This document shows, in pieces, positions 19,302 to 28,165 of a stretch of DNA of 64,000 nucleotides. Each line of letters begins with the position of its first letter. The first letter of the stretch is position 1. The stretch comes from Lentisphaeria bacterium (lineage in GTDB: Bacteria; Verrucomicrobiota; Lentisphaeria; Victivallales; Victivallaceae): the NCBI GenBank assembly GCA_017450705.1, contig JAFSTC010000073.1, forward strand, positions 37,449 to 101,448, read 5' to 3'. The position numbers were made by a program, and so were the translations under genes. The notes under the pieces are model-generated. The model had not been told where the DNA came from, made no database searches, and worked only from the letters and a program-made list of their open reading frames with translations.

Positions 19302-20198
19302 ATGCCCCGCAAGACGCTGCTGCAGGAACTTGAGGAGAGCCGGATCGATCTCGAAACGCGGCCCGTCAGTTTTCACTCGGGCGGGCTGGAGGATCCCTGC
19401 CGGATCGAACCCGTGAACATCATCGCCTTTTTCTCCGCGGAACTCCCGGTGAAGGAGGCCGACAAAGGGCATAAATGGTACCACCAGCGCTACCAGATCA
19501 AGTGCAATCTGGCGGACACGGCGTTCCTCGGGCTGGACGAGCTGAAATTCCAGCTCCCGACCCAGTGCGGGATCGTGATCTTCCCCTTTCAGGTCCATTA
19601 CGTCGATCTCGCCGCGCCCCGCTCCTCCCGTTTCTACCTCACGATCACCTTCAGCGACCGGGGCAACGGCCGGGACTCCCTGCTGCCGCTGATGAACCAG
19701 CCTTTCAGGATCGGCGGGGAGGATATCCCCCTCCTCAAAACCATCGTCTGCGCCTATCAGAAGAAGCCGGGATACGAACCGGAGGACGCCGTCTGCGCCC
19801 TGCGGCTCTTCCTGAGCCGGAAACTGCGGCAGGCCCCCCGGGCCTCCGAGGCGATCCCCTTCAGCAGTCCTTTCATCGACGAGATCATGCGTCTGGTCAG
19901 GGACAACCCGGACAGTTCTTTGAGCATCAAGGATCTGGCCGGGCTGATGTCCATTTCGGAGTCCCACCTGCGACTGAAATTCAGGGAGCAGCTGCAGGGG
20001 ATCTCCCTCGGGAAGTTCCTCCATCATCTACGCTTTTACCGGGCCTACGAACTGGTCGGGCACACCGATCTGCCGATCCAGACCATCGCCCGCAAATGCG
20101 GGTACGGCGACGTCTGCGCCTTCAGCCGTTCTTTCAAGAAAGACTCCGGCCTCGCGCCCACCGCCTTCCGCAGACGGGTCCGCCAGCCCGCGGGGTGA
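19302..20198 (+). CDS. AraC-family regulator of module 3
   Basis: This 298-residue protein has an N-terminal cupin-like sensor region (about 20-165; FQLPTQCGIVIFPFQVHYV) and a C-terminal AraC double helix-turn-helix (about 195-295; LSIKDLAGLMSISESHLRLKF; IQTIARKCGYGDVCAFSRSF). It has full family length, unlike the short AraC at 12500. GGGAGGAA lies just before the ATG at 19302, so the in-frame start at 19263 is not used. It precedes a pseudopilin and a long run of sugar genes on the same strand and probably activates them in response to a sugar. Confidence 0.9.
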   Translation: MPRKTLLQELEESRIDLETRPVSFHSGGLEDPCRIEPVNIIAFFSAELPVKEADKGHKWYHQRYQIKCNLADTAFLGLDELKFQLPTQCGIVIFPFQVHYVDLAAPRSSRFYLTITFSDRGNGRDSLLPLMNQPFRIGGEDIPLLKTIVCAYQKKPGYEPEDAVCALRLFLSRKLRQAPRASEAIPFSSPFIDEIMRLVRDNPDSSLSIKDLAGLMSISESHLRLKFREQLQGISLGKFLHHLRFYRAYELVGHTDLPIQTIARKCGYGDVCAFSRSFKKDSGLAPTAFRRRVRQPAG

Positions 20199-20267
20199 TC
20201 CCCCCGGATAATCGGTTTTATCAAATAAAAACAGTTTTTGACTATTCCTTTTTTACCCGGGGACGGG

Positions 20268-20273
20268 TATAAT
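20268..20273 (+). promoter_or_regulatory. -10 box upstream of the module 3 pseudopilin
   Basis: A perfect TATAAT lies 85 bases before the pseudopilin start. The best -35 at normal spacing is weak (TTCCTT), which fits an activator-dependent promoter under the AraC protein. Only the -10 box is seen directly. Confidence 0.45.
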
Positions 20274-20358
20274 ATGCCGTAAACGTGACCTGGTTCCCGG
20301 CGGCGCCGGGGGGCGAAAAACGAAACACTGCGGGAAATCAATGGGAAGGGAGAGGATC

Positions 20359-21141
20359 ATGAGATATCGGGATACGGTCCAACCTCATGCGACGCAAAAT
20401 TTTACGCTGATCGAGCTTCTGGTCGTGATCGCCATCATCGCCATTTTGGCCGCCATGCTCATGCCCGCGCTCCAGCAGGCCCGGGAGTCGGGCCGCGCGG
20501 CGTCGTGCACGGCCAATCTGAAACAGCTCGGCGGGGGGATCCATCAGTACTCCATGGAATACTACGATTTCCTGCTGCCGCAGTACTGCCTGAACAAAGA
20601 CGGCACGGGCAACCAGTACTGGCACAACTTCAATTCGTGGCTTCAGGGGCGGCTGGCGCCGGGAGTCACTCAGGAAAAGTGGAATGCCGGAGAGTCCTTC
20701 AACGGCTGCCCCTCCCGGTCCTACCGCTGGCGCTCCGCGGACGCTTCTCTGCTTTCCTCCCGCAAGCCCAAGGCGTGGAGCTATGCGCAGAACAGCATCG
20801 TCATGGGAGCGGGCGAAGCGGCGAAGCCGGGAAAATACTACAAGATCACGGCGATCCGCCGTCCGTCGCGCCTGGCGGGATTCTACGATTCCGAACTGTG
20901 GACGTCGGGATCCGCGGGAAATCTGCGGAAATGCCCCGAGAACGGCACGGCCGAGGTCGAATACCTGTCTTTCCGCCACAACAGCCGCATGGGGTTCGTC
21001 TGTCTTGACGGCCACACGGAGTTCATCGGCGGCAAGGAGGCGTTCATATCGACGGCCGATGCGAAGTATCCCCCCATCGACATGCGTTTCGCCCCGTCCT
21101 GGTTCTACAACAAGCCGGACGGGGAACCTGCGTACAAATGA
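20359..21141 (+). CDS. Pseudopilin-like H-X9-DG protein (module 3)
   Basis: The 260-residue protein has a short leader ([14 protein letters not shown]), the [11 protein letters not shown] prepilin-like segment with Asn, not Gly, before the Phe, and the C-terminal [14 protein letters not shown] (H-X9-DG). GGGAGAGG lies before the ATG at 20359; the in-frame ATG at 20341 has no ribosome site. It sits between the AraC regulator and a secreted GH99/71-like gene, the same position as in modules 1 and 2. Confidence 0.9.
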   Translation: MRYRDTVQPHATQNFTLIELLVVIAIIAILAAMLMPALQQARESGRAASCTANLKQLGGGIHQYSMEYYDFLLPQYCLNKDGTGNQYWHNFNSWLQGRLAPGVTQEKWNAGESFNGCPSRSYRWRSADASLLSSRKPKAWSYAQNSIVMGAGEAAKPGKYYKITAIRRPSRLAGFYDSELWTSGSAGNLRKCPENGTAEVEYLSFRHNSRMGFVCLDGHTEFIGGKEAFISTADAKYPPIDMRFAPSWFYNKPDGEPAYK

Positions 21142-21191
21142 CGCCGCGGAGACCGGCAACCTTTACCGGATGGGAATGCCGATAAAACAAA

Positions 21192-21207
21192 GCCGATTGC
21201 GATCGGC
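21192..21207 (+). other. Stem-loop in pseudopilin-glycosidase gap
   Basis: GCCGAT-TGCG-ATCGGC is a perfect 6-base stem with a 4-base loop in the 205-base gap after the pseudopilin. It is followed by a G-run and no T-run, so it does not look like a standard terminator. Confidence 0.4.
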
Positions 21208-21269
21208 GGGGGGATTTATGCCCCGAAACATGGTTTTTCGTGACTTTTCCGGGGAAAAATCACAGTCGA

Positions 21270-21292
21270 TGCGTCAAAAACATTTCGACGCA
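21270..21292 (+). promoter_or_regulatory. Inverted repeat TGCGTC-N11-GACGCA upstream of paralog B
   Basis: Perfect 6-base arms with an AT-rich centre lie 54 bases before the GH99/71-like start. It could be an operator or an RNA hairpin. No strong promoter was found next to it. Confidence 0.35.
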
Positions 21293-21346
21293 AAAGTGCA
21301 ACGGTGACGCGGCGGAGACCCCGATCCGCTTTATGAAGGAGGAACA

Positions 21347-24247
21347 ATGACGATGAAACACTTTCTGCTGGCCGCCGCCCTGTTCGCGGCAGTGACGGCG
21401 CCCGCGCTGGAGATCGCCCGGCGTCCCGGCAAGGCGACGAAGGACATTCTGGTCTTCTCCCAGTGGCAGATGCAGTACGGGACGTTCCAGAATTTCCTCC
21501 ATTACTGGAAGGACCGGCCCCTGTACGTCAACCCGGCCCACCGCTACGAGGGCAACGATTTCGACTACGTCACCGATCCCAGCATGCAGAAAAACATCGA
21601 GCTGGCCAAGTCCTACAACATCGCCGGGCTCTCCCCGCTGGGGGGCATCCGGAACATGGGCCGCCTGATGGATCTGGCCGAGAAGACCGACGTGCAGGGA
21701 TTCAAGGTCATGCCCGGGGTCTATCTGCCCGGGATCGCCTACTCCAGCGCGGCCACTTTCAAGACGTTCCACGCCATCCTCGAGCGTGCGATGAAGTCGA
21801 ACAAGGTCTTCCGGATCAACGGCAAAGTCGTGATCAACTCCTACGAATCCGCCAGCCGGGTCCTCACACCGGAGCGGCTGAAGACCATCCTCGACGGGGC
21901 CCGCAAGGCCAAGGGCGACGGCTTCCTCTTCATCGCCGACATGAAGATCCCCGGTCAGTACTATTATCGTCACTACGACGGTTCCAAGGGCAACCCCGAT
22001 CCGGCGGAAACGAAAAAATTCGTCGACGAGATGCAGGCCTATCTCGACGTCAGCGACGGGCTCTATCTCTACACCATCGGCAAGAAAACCGTCGGCGCCG
22101 AGGGCGGGGAGTACGGGACTTGCTGGGATCAGGCGTTCTTCGATCACGTCAAACCCCTGATCCTCGAACTCTTTGCCCGGCCCCGGAACAAGGGCAAGAT
22201 CATGGGAGCGGTCTGCCAGCTGGGGTATGTCAACCACTTCAGCGGCATGATCAACTGTCAGGAGTACGGCAGCGAGACGTTCCGCAAGAACTTCGAGTCG
22301 GTCCTCTCGCTCAACCCCGATTTCATCGTGACCTTCGAGTGGAACGAGTGGAACGAAAACACGTGTTTCTGCCCCTCCGTCTACAAGGGCTCCGGCTACC
22401 GCAGGATGCTCCGCTATTACCAGAGCCTCATCGACGGCAAAAAACTCGTTCCCCTGCCCGGGGACGATCTTAGCGTACCCAATCTGCTGCTGAGTTACCG
22501 GTATGCCTGCAAACTGGGCGATGTGATGCGCTTCGAACTCCTGAACATCCCCGACGGCGGACCCACCGGCGCGTACAAGGCGCAGATCACGCTCAAGGAC
22601 GTGAAGGGCAAAGTCGTCCACACCTTCGACGAAGTCGCCCTCGACGGCAAGGTGATGCAGGCGGTGACGCAAACGCTGCCCAGCGAGAAATTCACGACAC
22701 AGCAGGTGCTTCTCCCCGAATTGACCGTGACGGACGAAAAGGGACGCAAAACGGTCTATGCCGACAACCTGTACATCCGCCTGACGGCGACGGAAAACCG
22801 GATCTTCCAGTACGTCCGGACGGCGTTGCGGGAGGCGGCGAAGGTGAAGGTCGAAAAGTTCACCGTTTCTCCCGAAGCCGACGGCTCCTGGCGGGTCCGG
22901 GGCCGGGTGAGCGCCGACGCGCCGATGGCCTCCGTGGAACTGCTGGACAACCGGGACGAGATGCGGGCGCTGGGCGAGGACAAACCCGAATTCGATCAGA
23001 ACGAAACGGTCATCATCCAGATGACCACCCACGCCGCCCTCAACTCCAAGACCGCCCCGAAACTGGTCGGGCCCGTGGAGATGCGGAACGTCTCCCGCTG
23101 TCAGGCCCGCAGCGTCAAGCAGGACGGGAACAACGAGAACTTCAGGTTCGACGTCACGAAATTCGGGATCAAGTACCGGGGGCAGGTCATCGGCAAAGGG
23201 ACCCGCAAGGTGTTCTTCGCCATCCCCCGCAAGGAGGCGGATAAGGCGGTGCTGGAGGGTGCTCTCAACGTCGGCAAATTTGCCGTCCCCGTGGCGGACA
23301 TCATGAAGTACGGCTCCGTCGCGCGGGAGTTCGAGCCCTGCGTCTTCTTCCGCTTCGACCGTTTCGAGGTCCAGCCGGACATCCCCGTGCGCCTGAACAA
23401 GAAGACCGCAACTTTCGACGTCCGGGTGTTCTCGGAGTTCGAGTTCCCCGTCTTCCACCTGCGGGTCATCATGGATGACGGAAAACTCTTCCGCTCCAAG
23501 CCGATCCAGACGAAATCCGCCAAGGGGAAGATGGTTTCCCTCCCGCTGTGGTCCGAGACCGAGCGAAAACTCGTGAAAGTGCAAGTCGCCGCGGACCGGA
23601 TCCCCGACGCCCGCTACATCTTCGACCCGAAGCCCGTCGGGATCCTGCGGAACACCCGGGCCCCCCGTTTCGACGGGGAGATCGGCGGCGGCTACCGCTA
23701 CGCCCAGCCCTTCTCCGGGCACAAGCTCGTCGTCAAAGGTGCGAAGACCGCCGCCGCCCAGTGGCGCAAGGACGAGACCGGCCGGGACATCCTGCACTTC
23801 GACGGCGTCATGAGCAACATCTCCTTCGAACCCGAGGTCTTCCCCCGGGGCGCCTTCACCTTCGAGTGCGAGTTCCGTCCGGAGACGGCGGATGATATGG
23901 CCATCTTCCGCCACAGCAGTTCCAACCCCGGGTCGCTGGGGGTCTTCATCCGCGGCGGAAAACTCTTCCTCAACTTCATGAAGCCCTCCACCGCGTTCCG
24001 CTATCTGCCCACTAAACTTGCCGTCAAAACGGGTGAGTGGAACACGCTCAAGATCGTCTCCGACATCAAGCAATTGACGGTCACGCTCAACGGCAAAACG
24101 CAGACCTTCGACAACATCGGCCTGGGCGGCATGTTCCGGGCCTCGTGCTTCGGCGGCCCCGTCGGGAACTACGGCACGCCCGCCGGTGCGAAAATGTTCC
24201 GGGGCGATCTGCGGAGCCTTCGGATCTTCCACAACGCCGAAAAATAG
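21347..24247 (+). CDS. Secreted GH99/GH71-like glycosidase, paralog B
   Basis: A 966-residue protein with a signal peptide (MTMKHFLLAAALFAAVTAPA). It begins with RRPGKATKDILVFSQWQMQY and FQNFLHYWKDRPLYV, has a barrel-like half ending in FEWNEWNENTCFCPS (near 330, probable catalytic Glu residues), a middle beta-rich part, and a C-terminal LamG-like region (about 790-960; PRGAFTFECEFRPET). It is close to paralog C at 25166 and more distant from paralog A at 9544. AAGGAGGA precedes the ATG. Its family resembles GH99/WbsX; the substrate cannot be read from sequence. Confidence 0.75.
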   Translation: MTMKHFLLAAALFAAVTAPALEIARRPGKATKDILVFSQWQMQYGTFQNFLHYWKDRPLYVNPAHRYEGNDFDYVTDPSMQKNIELAKSYNIAGLSPLGGIRNMGRLMDLAEKTDVQGFKVMPGVYLPGIAYSSAATFKTFHAILERAMKSNKVFRINGKVVINSYESASRVLTPERLKTILDGARKAKGDGFLFIADMKIPGQYYYRHYDGSKGNPDPAETKKFVDEMQAYLDVSDGLYLYTIGKKTVGAEGGEYGTCWDQAFFDHVKPLILELFARPRNKGKIMGAVCQLGYVNHFSGMINCQEYGSETFRKNFESVLSLNPDFIVTFEWNEWNENTCFCPSVYKGSGYRRMLRYYQSLIDGKKLVPLPGDDLSVPNLLLSYRYACKLGDVMRFELLNIPDGGPTGAYKAQITLKDVKGKVVHTFDEVALDGKVMQAVTQTLPSEKFTTQQVLLPELTVTDEKGRKTVYADNLYIRLTATENRIFQYVRTALREAAKVKVEKFTVSPEADGSWRVRGRVSADAPMASVELLDNRDEMRALGEDKPEFDQNETVIIQMTTHAALNSKTAPKLVGPVEMRNVSRCQARSVKQDGNNENFRFDVTKFGIKYRGQVIGKGTRKVFFAIPRKEADKAVLEGALNVGKFAVPVADIMKYGSVAREFEPCVFFRFDRFEVQPDIPVRLNKKTATFDVRVFSEFEFPVFHLRVIMDDGKLFRSKPIQTKSAKGKMVSLPLWSETERKLVKVQVAADRIPDARYIFDPKPVGILRNTRAPRFDGEIGGGYRYAQPFSGHKLVVKGAKTAAAQWRKDETGRDILHFDGVMSNISFEPEVFPRGAFTFECEFRPETADDMAIFRHSSSNPGSLGVFIRGGKLFLNFMKPSTAFRYLPTKLAVKTGEWNTLKIVSDIKQLTVTLNGKTQTFDNIGLGGMFRASCFGGPVGNYGTPAGAKMFRGDLRSLRIFHNAEK

Positions 24248-24270
24248 AGAAAAAAGGACGAAAAAGAGTT

Positions 24271-25083
24271 ATGGATCTTGATTTTCACGCGCATTTCAAT
24301 TCGGACGATCCCGAACTGGTGAAAAAATTCGTCGCCAACTGCGAGAAGAACGGCTGCCGCGCGGCCATGTCCGGAGGACTCCATTACGGCGGTCACGACA
24401 TGGTCCCCAACGACAAGGTGATCGACTTCTGCAAGCAGTATTCCGACTGGCTCATCCCCCTCGTCAAGGTCGAACTGTGGGACACGCCTCCGGACTTGGC
24501 CGCTTTGCGACGCTGGCGGGATATGGGGGCCAAGGGCGTCAAGTGCATCTACCCCTATTACCCCTACGACCACGATCTTTATATGCCGCTCTATGAGGAG
24601 TGCGAGAAACTGGAGATGCCCATGCTGTTCCACACGGGCAACTACCGGCCCAACGCGGAGGATATGCGGGCCCGGCGGCCCACCCTCAAAAACATGGATC
24701 CCCTCAATCTCGACCGGCCCGCGCGTTCCTTCCAGAAACTCAAAATCGTCGTCGCCCATCTGGGGACGGGGTTCTGGCGCCTTCAGGCGGCGGAGCTCAT
24801 CAAGATGCACGCCAACGTCTACGCCGATCTGGCCGGGTCCGGCAGCTGGATGGGGCTCTCCGCCGAGAAGCTGGCGGAGCTTCTCCACCCGTGGGTCCTG
24901 CTCTGCCAGGATCCGCAGAAGCATTTTGCGAAACTGGTCTTCGGCTCCGACTGCTACGTCAAACTGCCTGAGATCCAGACCGACGGCAAGCTCCACTACG
25001 AGCAGATCCTGCGCAAGATCGGCGCGACGCAGGAGCTTCGCGACGCGGTCATGGGCGGAACCGTCTCCTCCTGGCTCAAGTAA
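24271..25083 (+). CDS. Amidohydrolase-2 family metal-dependent hydrolase
   Basis: A 270-residue TIM-barrel hydrolase with the amidohydrolase-2 metal signature: DFHAHF at the start (two His), MLFHTGN near 125, VVAHLG near 168 and VFGSDC near 225 (metal Asp). No signal peptide, so cytoplasmic. Members of this family hydrolyse or decarboxylate carboxylated rings and lactones. It lies 23 bases after paralog B and 82 bases before paralog C, which suggests it treats a product of these enzymes, for example opening a sugar lactone; this is an inference. Confidence 0.85.
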   Translation: MDLDFHAHFNSDDPELVKKFVANCEKNGCRAAMSGGLHYGGHDMVPNDKVIDFCKQYSDWLIPLVKVELWDTPPDLAALRRWRDMGAKGVKCIYPYYPYDHDLYMPLYEECEKLEMPMLFHTGNYRPNAEDMRARRPTLKNMDPLNLDRPARSFQKLKIVVAHLGTGFWRLQAAELIKMHANVYADLAGSGSWMGLSAEKLAELLHPWVLLCQDPQKHFAKLVFGSDCYVKLPEIQTDGKLHYEQILRKIGATQELRDAVMGGTVSSWLK

Positions 25084-25165
25084 GACGCCGGCCGTCCCGA
25101 AGACGATACAAGCGAACGAAAATATCCGATCGGAAGAAAAAGACAAAACAGGAGAGGAAAGACTC

Positions 25166-28072
25166 ATGTGCATCGATTTTTGCGCCCCGAAAACGAAAAA
25201 AACGCTTTTTCTTCTCTTCTTCTTCGCCTCGCTGTTCTCCGCCGGGGCGGCGGAGATCCCCCGGCGTCCCGGAAAAGTCACGAAGACCATCGCCATCTTT
25301 CCGGAGCTTGAGGTGCAGTACGGCACGTTCCAGAATTTCCTCCACTACTGGAACGACCGCCCGCTCTACGTGGACCGCGCCCACAGGTATTTTGGCAACA
25401 AGTTCGTCTACAACAACGACGCAAGTCTCTTCACCGATATCAGGATCGCCCGGCGCTACGGCATTTCCGGGCTCTGCCCGCTGGCCCGGTACGCCGTCCT
25501 CAAACTGGTGCTGGACGCGGCGGACAACCATTACACGCCCGAGTTCCGCGTCCTGCCCGGGGTCTACCTCGTCAAGCGCGGCAACGTGGACAAGATGAAC
25601 GCCTCCGAAAAGGAGAACTTTTTCAAGATCATCGAGGCGGCGGTCAAGTCCAAAAGCGCCTGGCGGGTCAACGGCAAAGCGGTCATCAACAGCTACGAGG
25701 CGACGTATCTCGCCCCCGCGGGGCTGAAGGAGGTCCTGGAGGAGGCACGCCAAAAATTCGGCGACACCTTCCTCTTCTCGGCCTGCATGAAGATCCCGGG
25801 CCAGCGGCTCTACGCCCGGTTCCTCCGCAACGGCCGCAAACTCAAGGAGGAGGACGTCAAGTGGTACACCGACACCGTGCAGTCCTATCTCGACGTCTGC
25901 GGCGGCGTGTACCTCTACGGGCTGGGACGGTGCTACGACTACGACGGCGAGTACGGGAGTAAAATCGACGCCGAATTTTTCCATAAGCACTACCGCCCGC
26001 TGGCGTGGAAGATCATGACCGATCCCCGCAACAAGGGGAAGATCTTCGGCATCCTCTGCGCCCTCGGCTACGTCAACAACTTTTCGGGAAGAGTCAATGC
26101 GGGGGAATACGGCACCGAAACGCTCCGGGAGAGTTTCGACGAGTGCCTCTCTCTCGATCCCGACTACATCGTCCCCTTCGAGTGGAACGAGTGGAACGAA
26201 AACACCTGTTTCATGCCGACGATCTACAAGGGCAGCTGCATCGAGCGCTTGATGAGGTACTTCAACTCCCGGATCACGGGCAAGGCGCTGGAGCCCCGCG
26301 AGGGCGACGATCTTTCGCTGCCCAACGCCGTTCTGAGCTACCGTTACCAGCTCAAGCTGGGGGAGATCCTCCGCTTCGAACTGCTGACGATCCCGGACGG
26401 TTCACCCGCCTTCACGGGCAAAGCCGAACTCGTCCTCAAAGACGGCGCGACGGGGCAAGTCGTAAAGACGATCCCCTTCCGTTTCCGCAACGGAGAGTAC
26501 AAGGCCCAGACCGTGGAACTTGCGACCGAGAAGCTCGCCCCCTATCAGGTCCTCGTGCCCGAATTGCGGCTCACCGACCGGTCGGGCAAGGAGCGCCGCA
26601 TCGCCAATATGCTCTACATCAGGCTTCTGCCCAGCTACAACAACCTCTATCAGTACGTGCGGCACGTCATCCGCGACGACGCCCCCGTCACGGCCGACTG
26701 GCAGGTCGAACCCGACGGCGACGGCTATATCGTCTCCGGCAAAGTCTCCTCGAAGGAGGAGCTGCGCCACGTGGAACTGCTGGACAACCGCGATGAGATG
26801 CGGGCCGTCGAGGACACGCCGGAGTTCGATCAGAACAAGGAGATCGTCCTTCGCGTCGGCATGACCTCCGTGCCCGCCGTGAGCATGACGGGCACGATGC
26901 GCATCCTCAACGCGGGCAAGGTCAAGGCCCGGGGCGCCTTCAACGACGGCAACGCCGAGTTCTACAGTTACAAGACCCTCGACGACGGCCTCGCCCCCCG
27001 GAGTGCGGGCATCGGCCTCAACTACCGTCAGGCCCTCTTTTCCTTCGACGCGGACAAGGCGGATCGGGCCGTCTTCGAAGCCGATCTCAAACAGGGAAAA
27101 TTCTCCTTCCCCGTCAAAAAACTGCTTGAGAACGGCGGGCTTTACGCGGTGGAGCTGGGGGGACAGCAATTCTTCCAGTTCGACATCGTCCGCAACCAGC
27201 CGGACATCCCGCTGAAACTCACGGGCAGGGAGGCGAAGTTCCGTTTCCGCGTCCAAAGCCGGAACCTCTTCCCCGTCTTCTCGCTCCGTGTGCTGACCGA
27301 AAGCGGCAAAGTATGGCACTCTCTGCCCGTTCTGCCGAAGAAACTCTCTTCCCTGAAGGAAAAGCTGACCGTCTACAGCGAAACGCAGCGCAAAGCCGTC
27401 AGGATCGACATCCGGAAGGACCGGATCGTCAATATCGACTACCGTTTCGACCCCGCCTGCGGGGCGATGCTGACGGCGGCGGGCCGCCCCGATTTCGTCG
27501 CGACGCTGGGCGGCGGCTACCACTACGGGAGCGCCATGAACTACATCGCGCGCCGTCCCGCCGCCAAGGTCCGGGACCGCGCGCCCAAGTGGATCAAAGA
27601 GGCCGACGGCTCCTGGATACTGCGTTTCGACGGCGAGATGGACTACATCGCCCTGCCCATGGAGGCCCTGCCCCGGGGCGCGTTTACCCTCGAGATGGAG
27701 CTCCGCCCCGCTTCGGAGAAGCCGATGATGCTCTTCCGCGCGCAGGGGATCTACCCGATCAACAGCTTCTCGCTCTCGACCCGCAAGGGGGCGCTGTGCG
27801 CCGGGTGGTACAGCGAGACGGAGAAACTCCGGGTCTTCCAGACGAAACTCGTCCCGAAGGCCGGCGCGTGGAACAAGATCTCCGTCCGCTACGACCTCAA
27901 GACGCTCACGATCAACTGCAACGGGCAGGAGGAGTCCTTCCCCCTCACCCGCCGTCAGGTGATCTACTCGGCCAGTTGTTTCGGCGGCCACACCGCCGCC
28001 TTCGGCATCCCCTCGGGGCGGCCGGAGTATTTCCAGGGGGATCTGCGCAAACTCCGCATCGTCCAGAAGTGA
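25166..28072 (+). CDS. Secreted GH99/GH71-like glycosidase, paralog C
   Basis: A 968-residue protein starting MCIDFCAPKTKKTLFLLFFF, a signal peptide with a charged start and strong hydrophobic core. It shares RRPGKVTKTIAIFPELEVQY, YGTFQNFLHYWNDRPLYV and FEWNEWNENTCFMPT with paralog B, and ends in a LamG-like region (PRGAFTLEMELRPAS; CFGGHTAAFGIPSG). AGGAGAGGAAAG precedes the ATG at 25166. The two close paralogs in one operon probably act on related linkages of the same glycan. Confidence 0.75.
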   Translation: MCIDFCAPKTKKTLFLLFFFASLFSAGAAEIPRRPGKVTKTIAIFPELEVQYGTFQNFLHYWNDRPLYVDRAHRYFGNKFVYNNDASLFTDIRIARRYGISGLCPLARYAVLKLVLDAADNHYTPEFRVLPGVYLVKRGNVDKMNASEKENFFKIIEAAVKSKSAWRVNGKAVINSYEATYLAPAGLKEVLEEARQKFGDTFLFSACMKIPGQRLYARFLRNGRKLKEEDVKWYTDTVQSYLDVCGGVYLYGLGRCYDYDGEYGSKIDAEFFHKHYRPLAWKIMTDPRNKGKIFGILCALGYVNNFSGRVNAGEYGTETLRESFDECLSLDPDYIVPFEWNEWNENTCFMPTIYKGSCIERLMRYFNSRITGKALEPREGDDLSLPNAVLSYRYQLKLGEILRFELLTIPDGSPAFTGKAELVLKDGATGQVVKTIPFRFRNGEYKAQTVELATEKLAPYQVLVPELRLTDRSGKERRIANMLYIRLLPSYNNLYQYVRHVIRDDAPVTADWQVEPDGDGYIVSGKVSSKEELRHVELLDNRDEMRAVEDTPEFDQNKEIVLRVGMTSVPAVSMTGTMRILNAGKVKARGAFNDGNAEFYSYKTLDDGLAPRSAGIGLNYRQALFSFDADKADRAVFEADLKQGKFSFPVKKLLENGGLYAVELGGQQFFQFDIVRNQPDIPLKLTGREAKFRFRVQSRNLFPVFSLRVLTESGKVWHSLPVLPKKLSSLKEKLTVYSETQRKAVRIDIRKDRIVNIDYRFDPACGAMLTAAGRPDFVATLGGGYHYGSAMNYIARRPAAKVRDRAPKWIKEADGSWILRFDGEMDYIALPMEALPRGAFTLEMELRPASEKPMMLFRAQGIYPINSFSLSTRKGALCAGWYSETEKLRVFQTKLVPKAGAWNKISVRYDLKTLTINCNGQEESFPLTRRQVIYSASCFGGHTAAFGIPSGRPEYFQGDLRKLRIVQK

Positions 28073-28165
28073 CGCCCGGTTTTTCGGGGCCGCGGCGTTT
28101 CCGTTCGACATGAGAAGCCGTTCCTTTTTTTGTGATATCCGTTTCAATGAGGTGAAGTGATCGAT

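Noticed and set aside
20238..20273. TTGACT and TATAAT as one promoter
   Set aside because: The spacer is 24 bases, too long for a sigma-70 promoter; only the -10 box is reported.
28076..28130. Terminator after GH99/71-like paralog C
   Set aside because: There is a T7 run, but the possible stems are only 4 bases, too weak to call.
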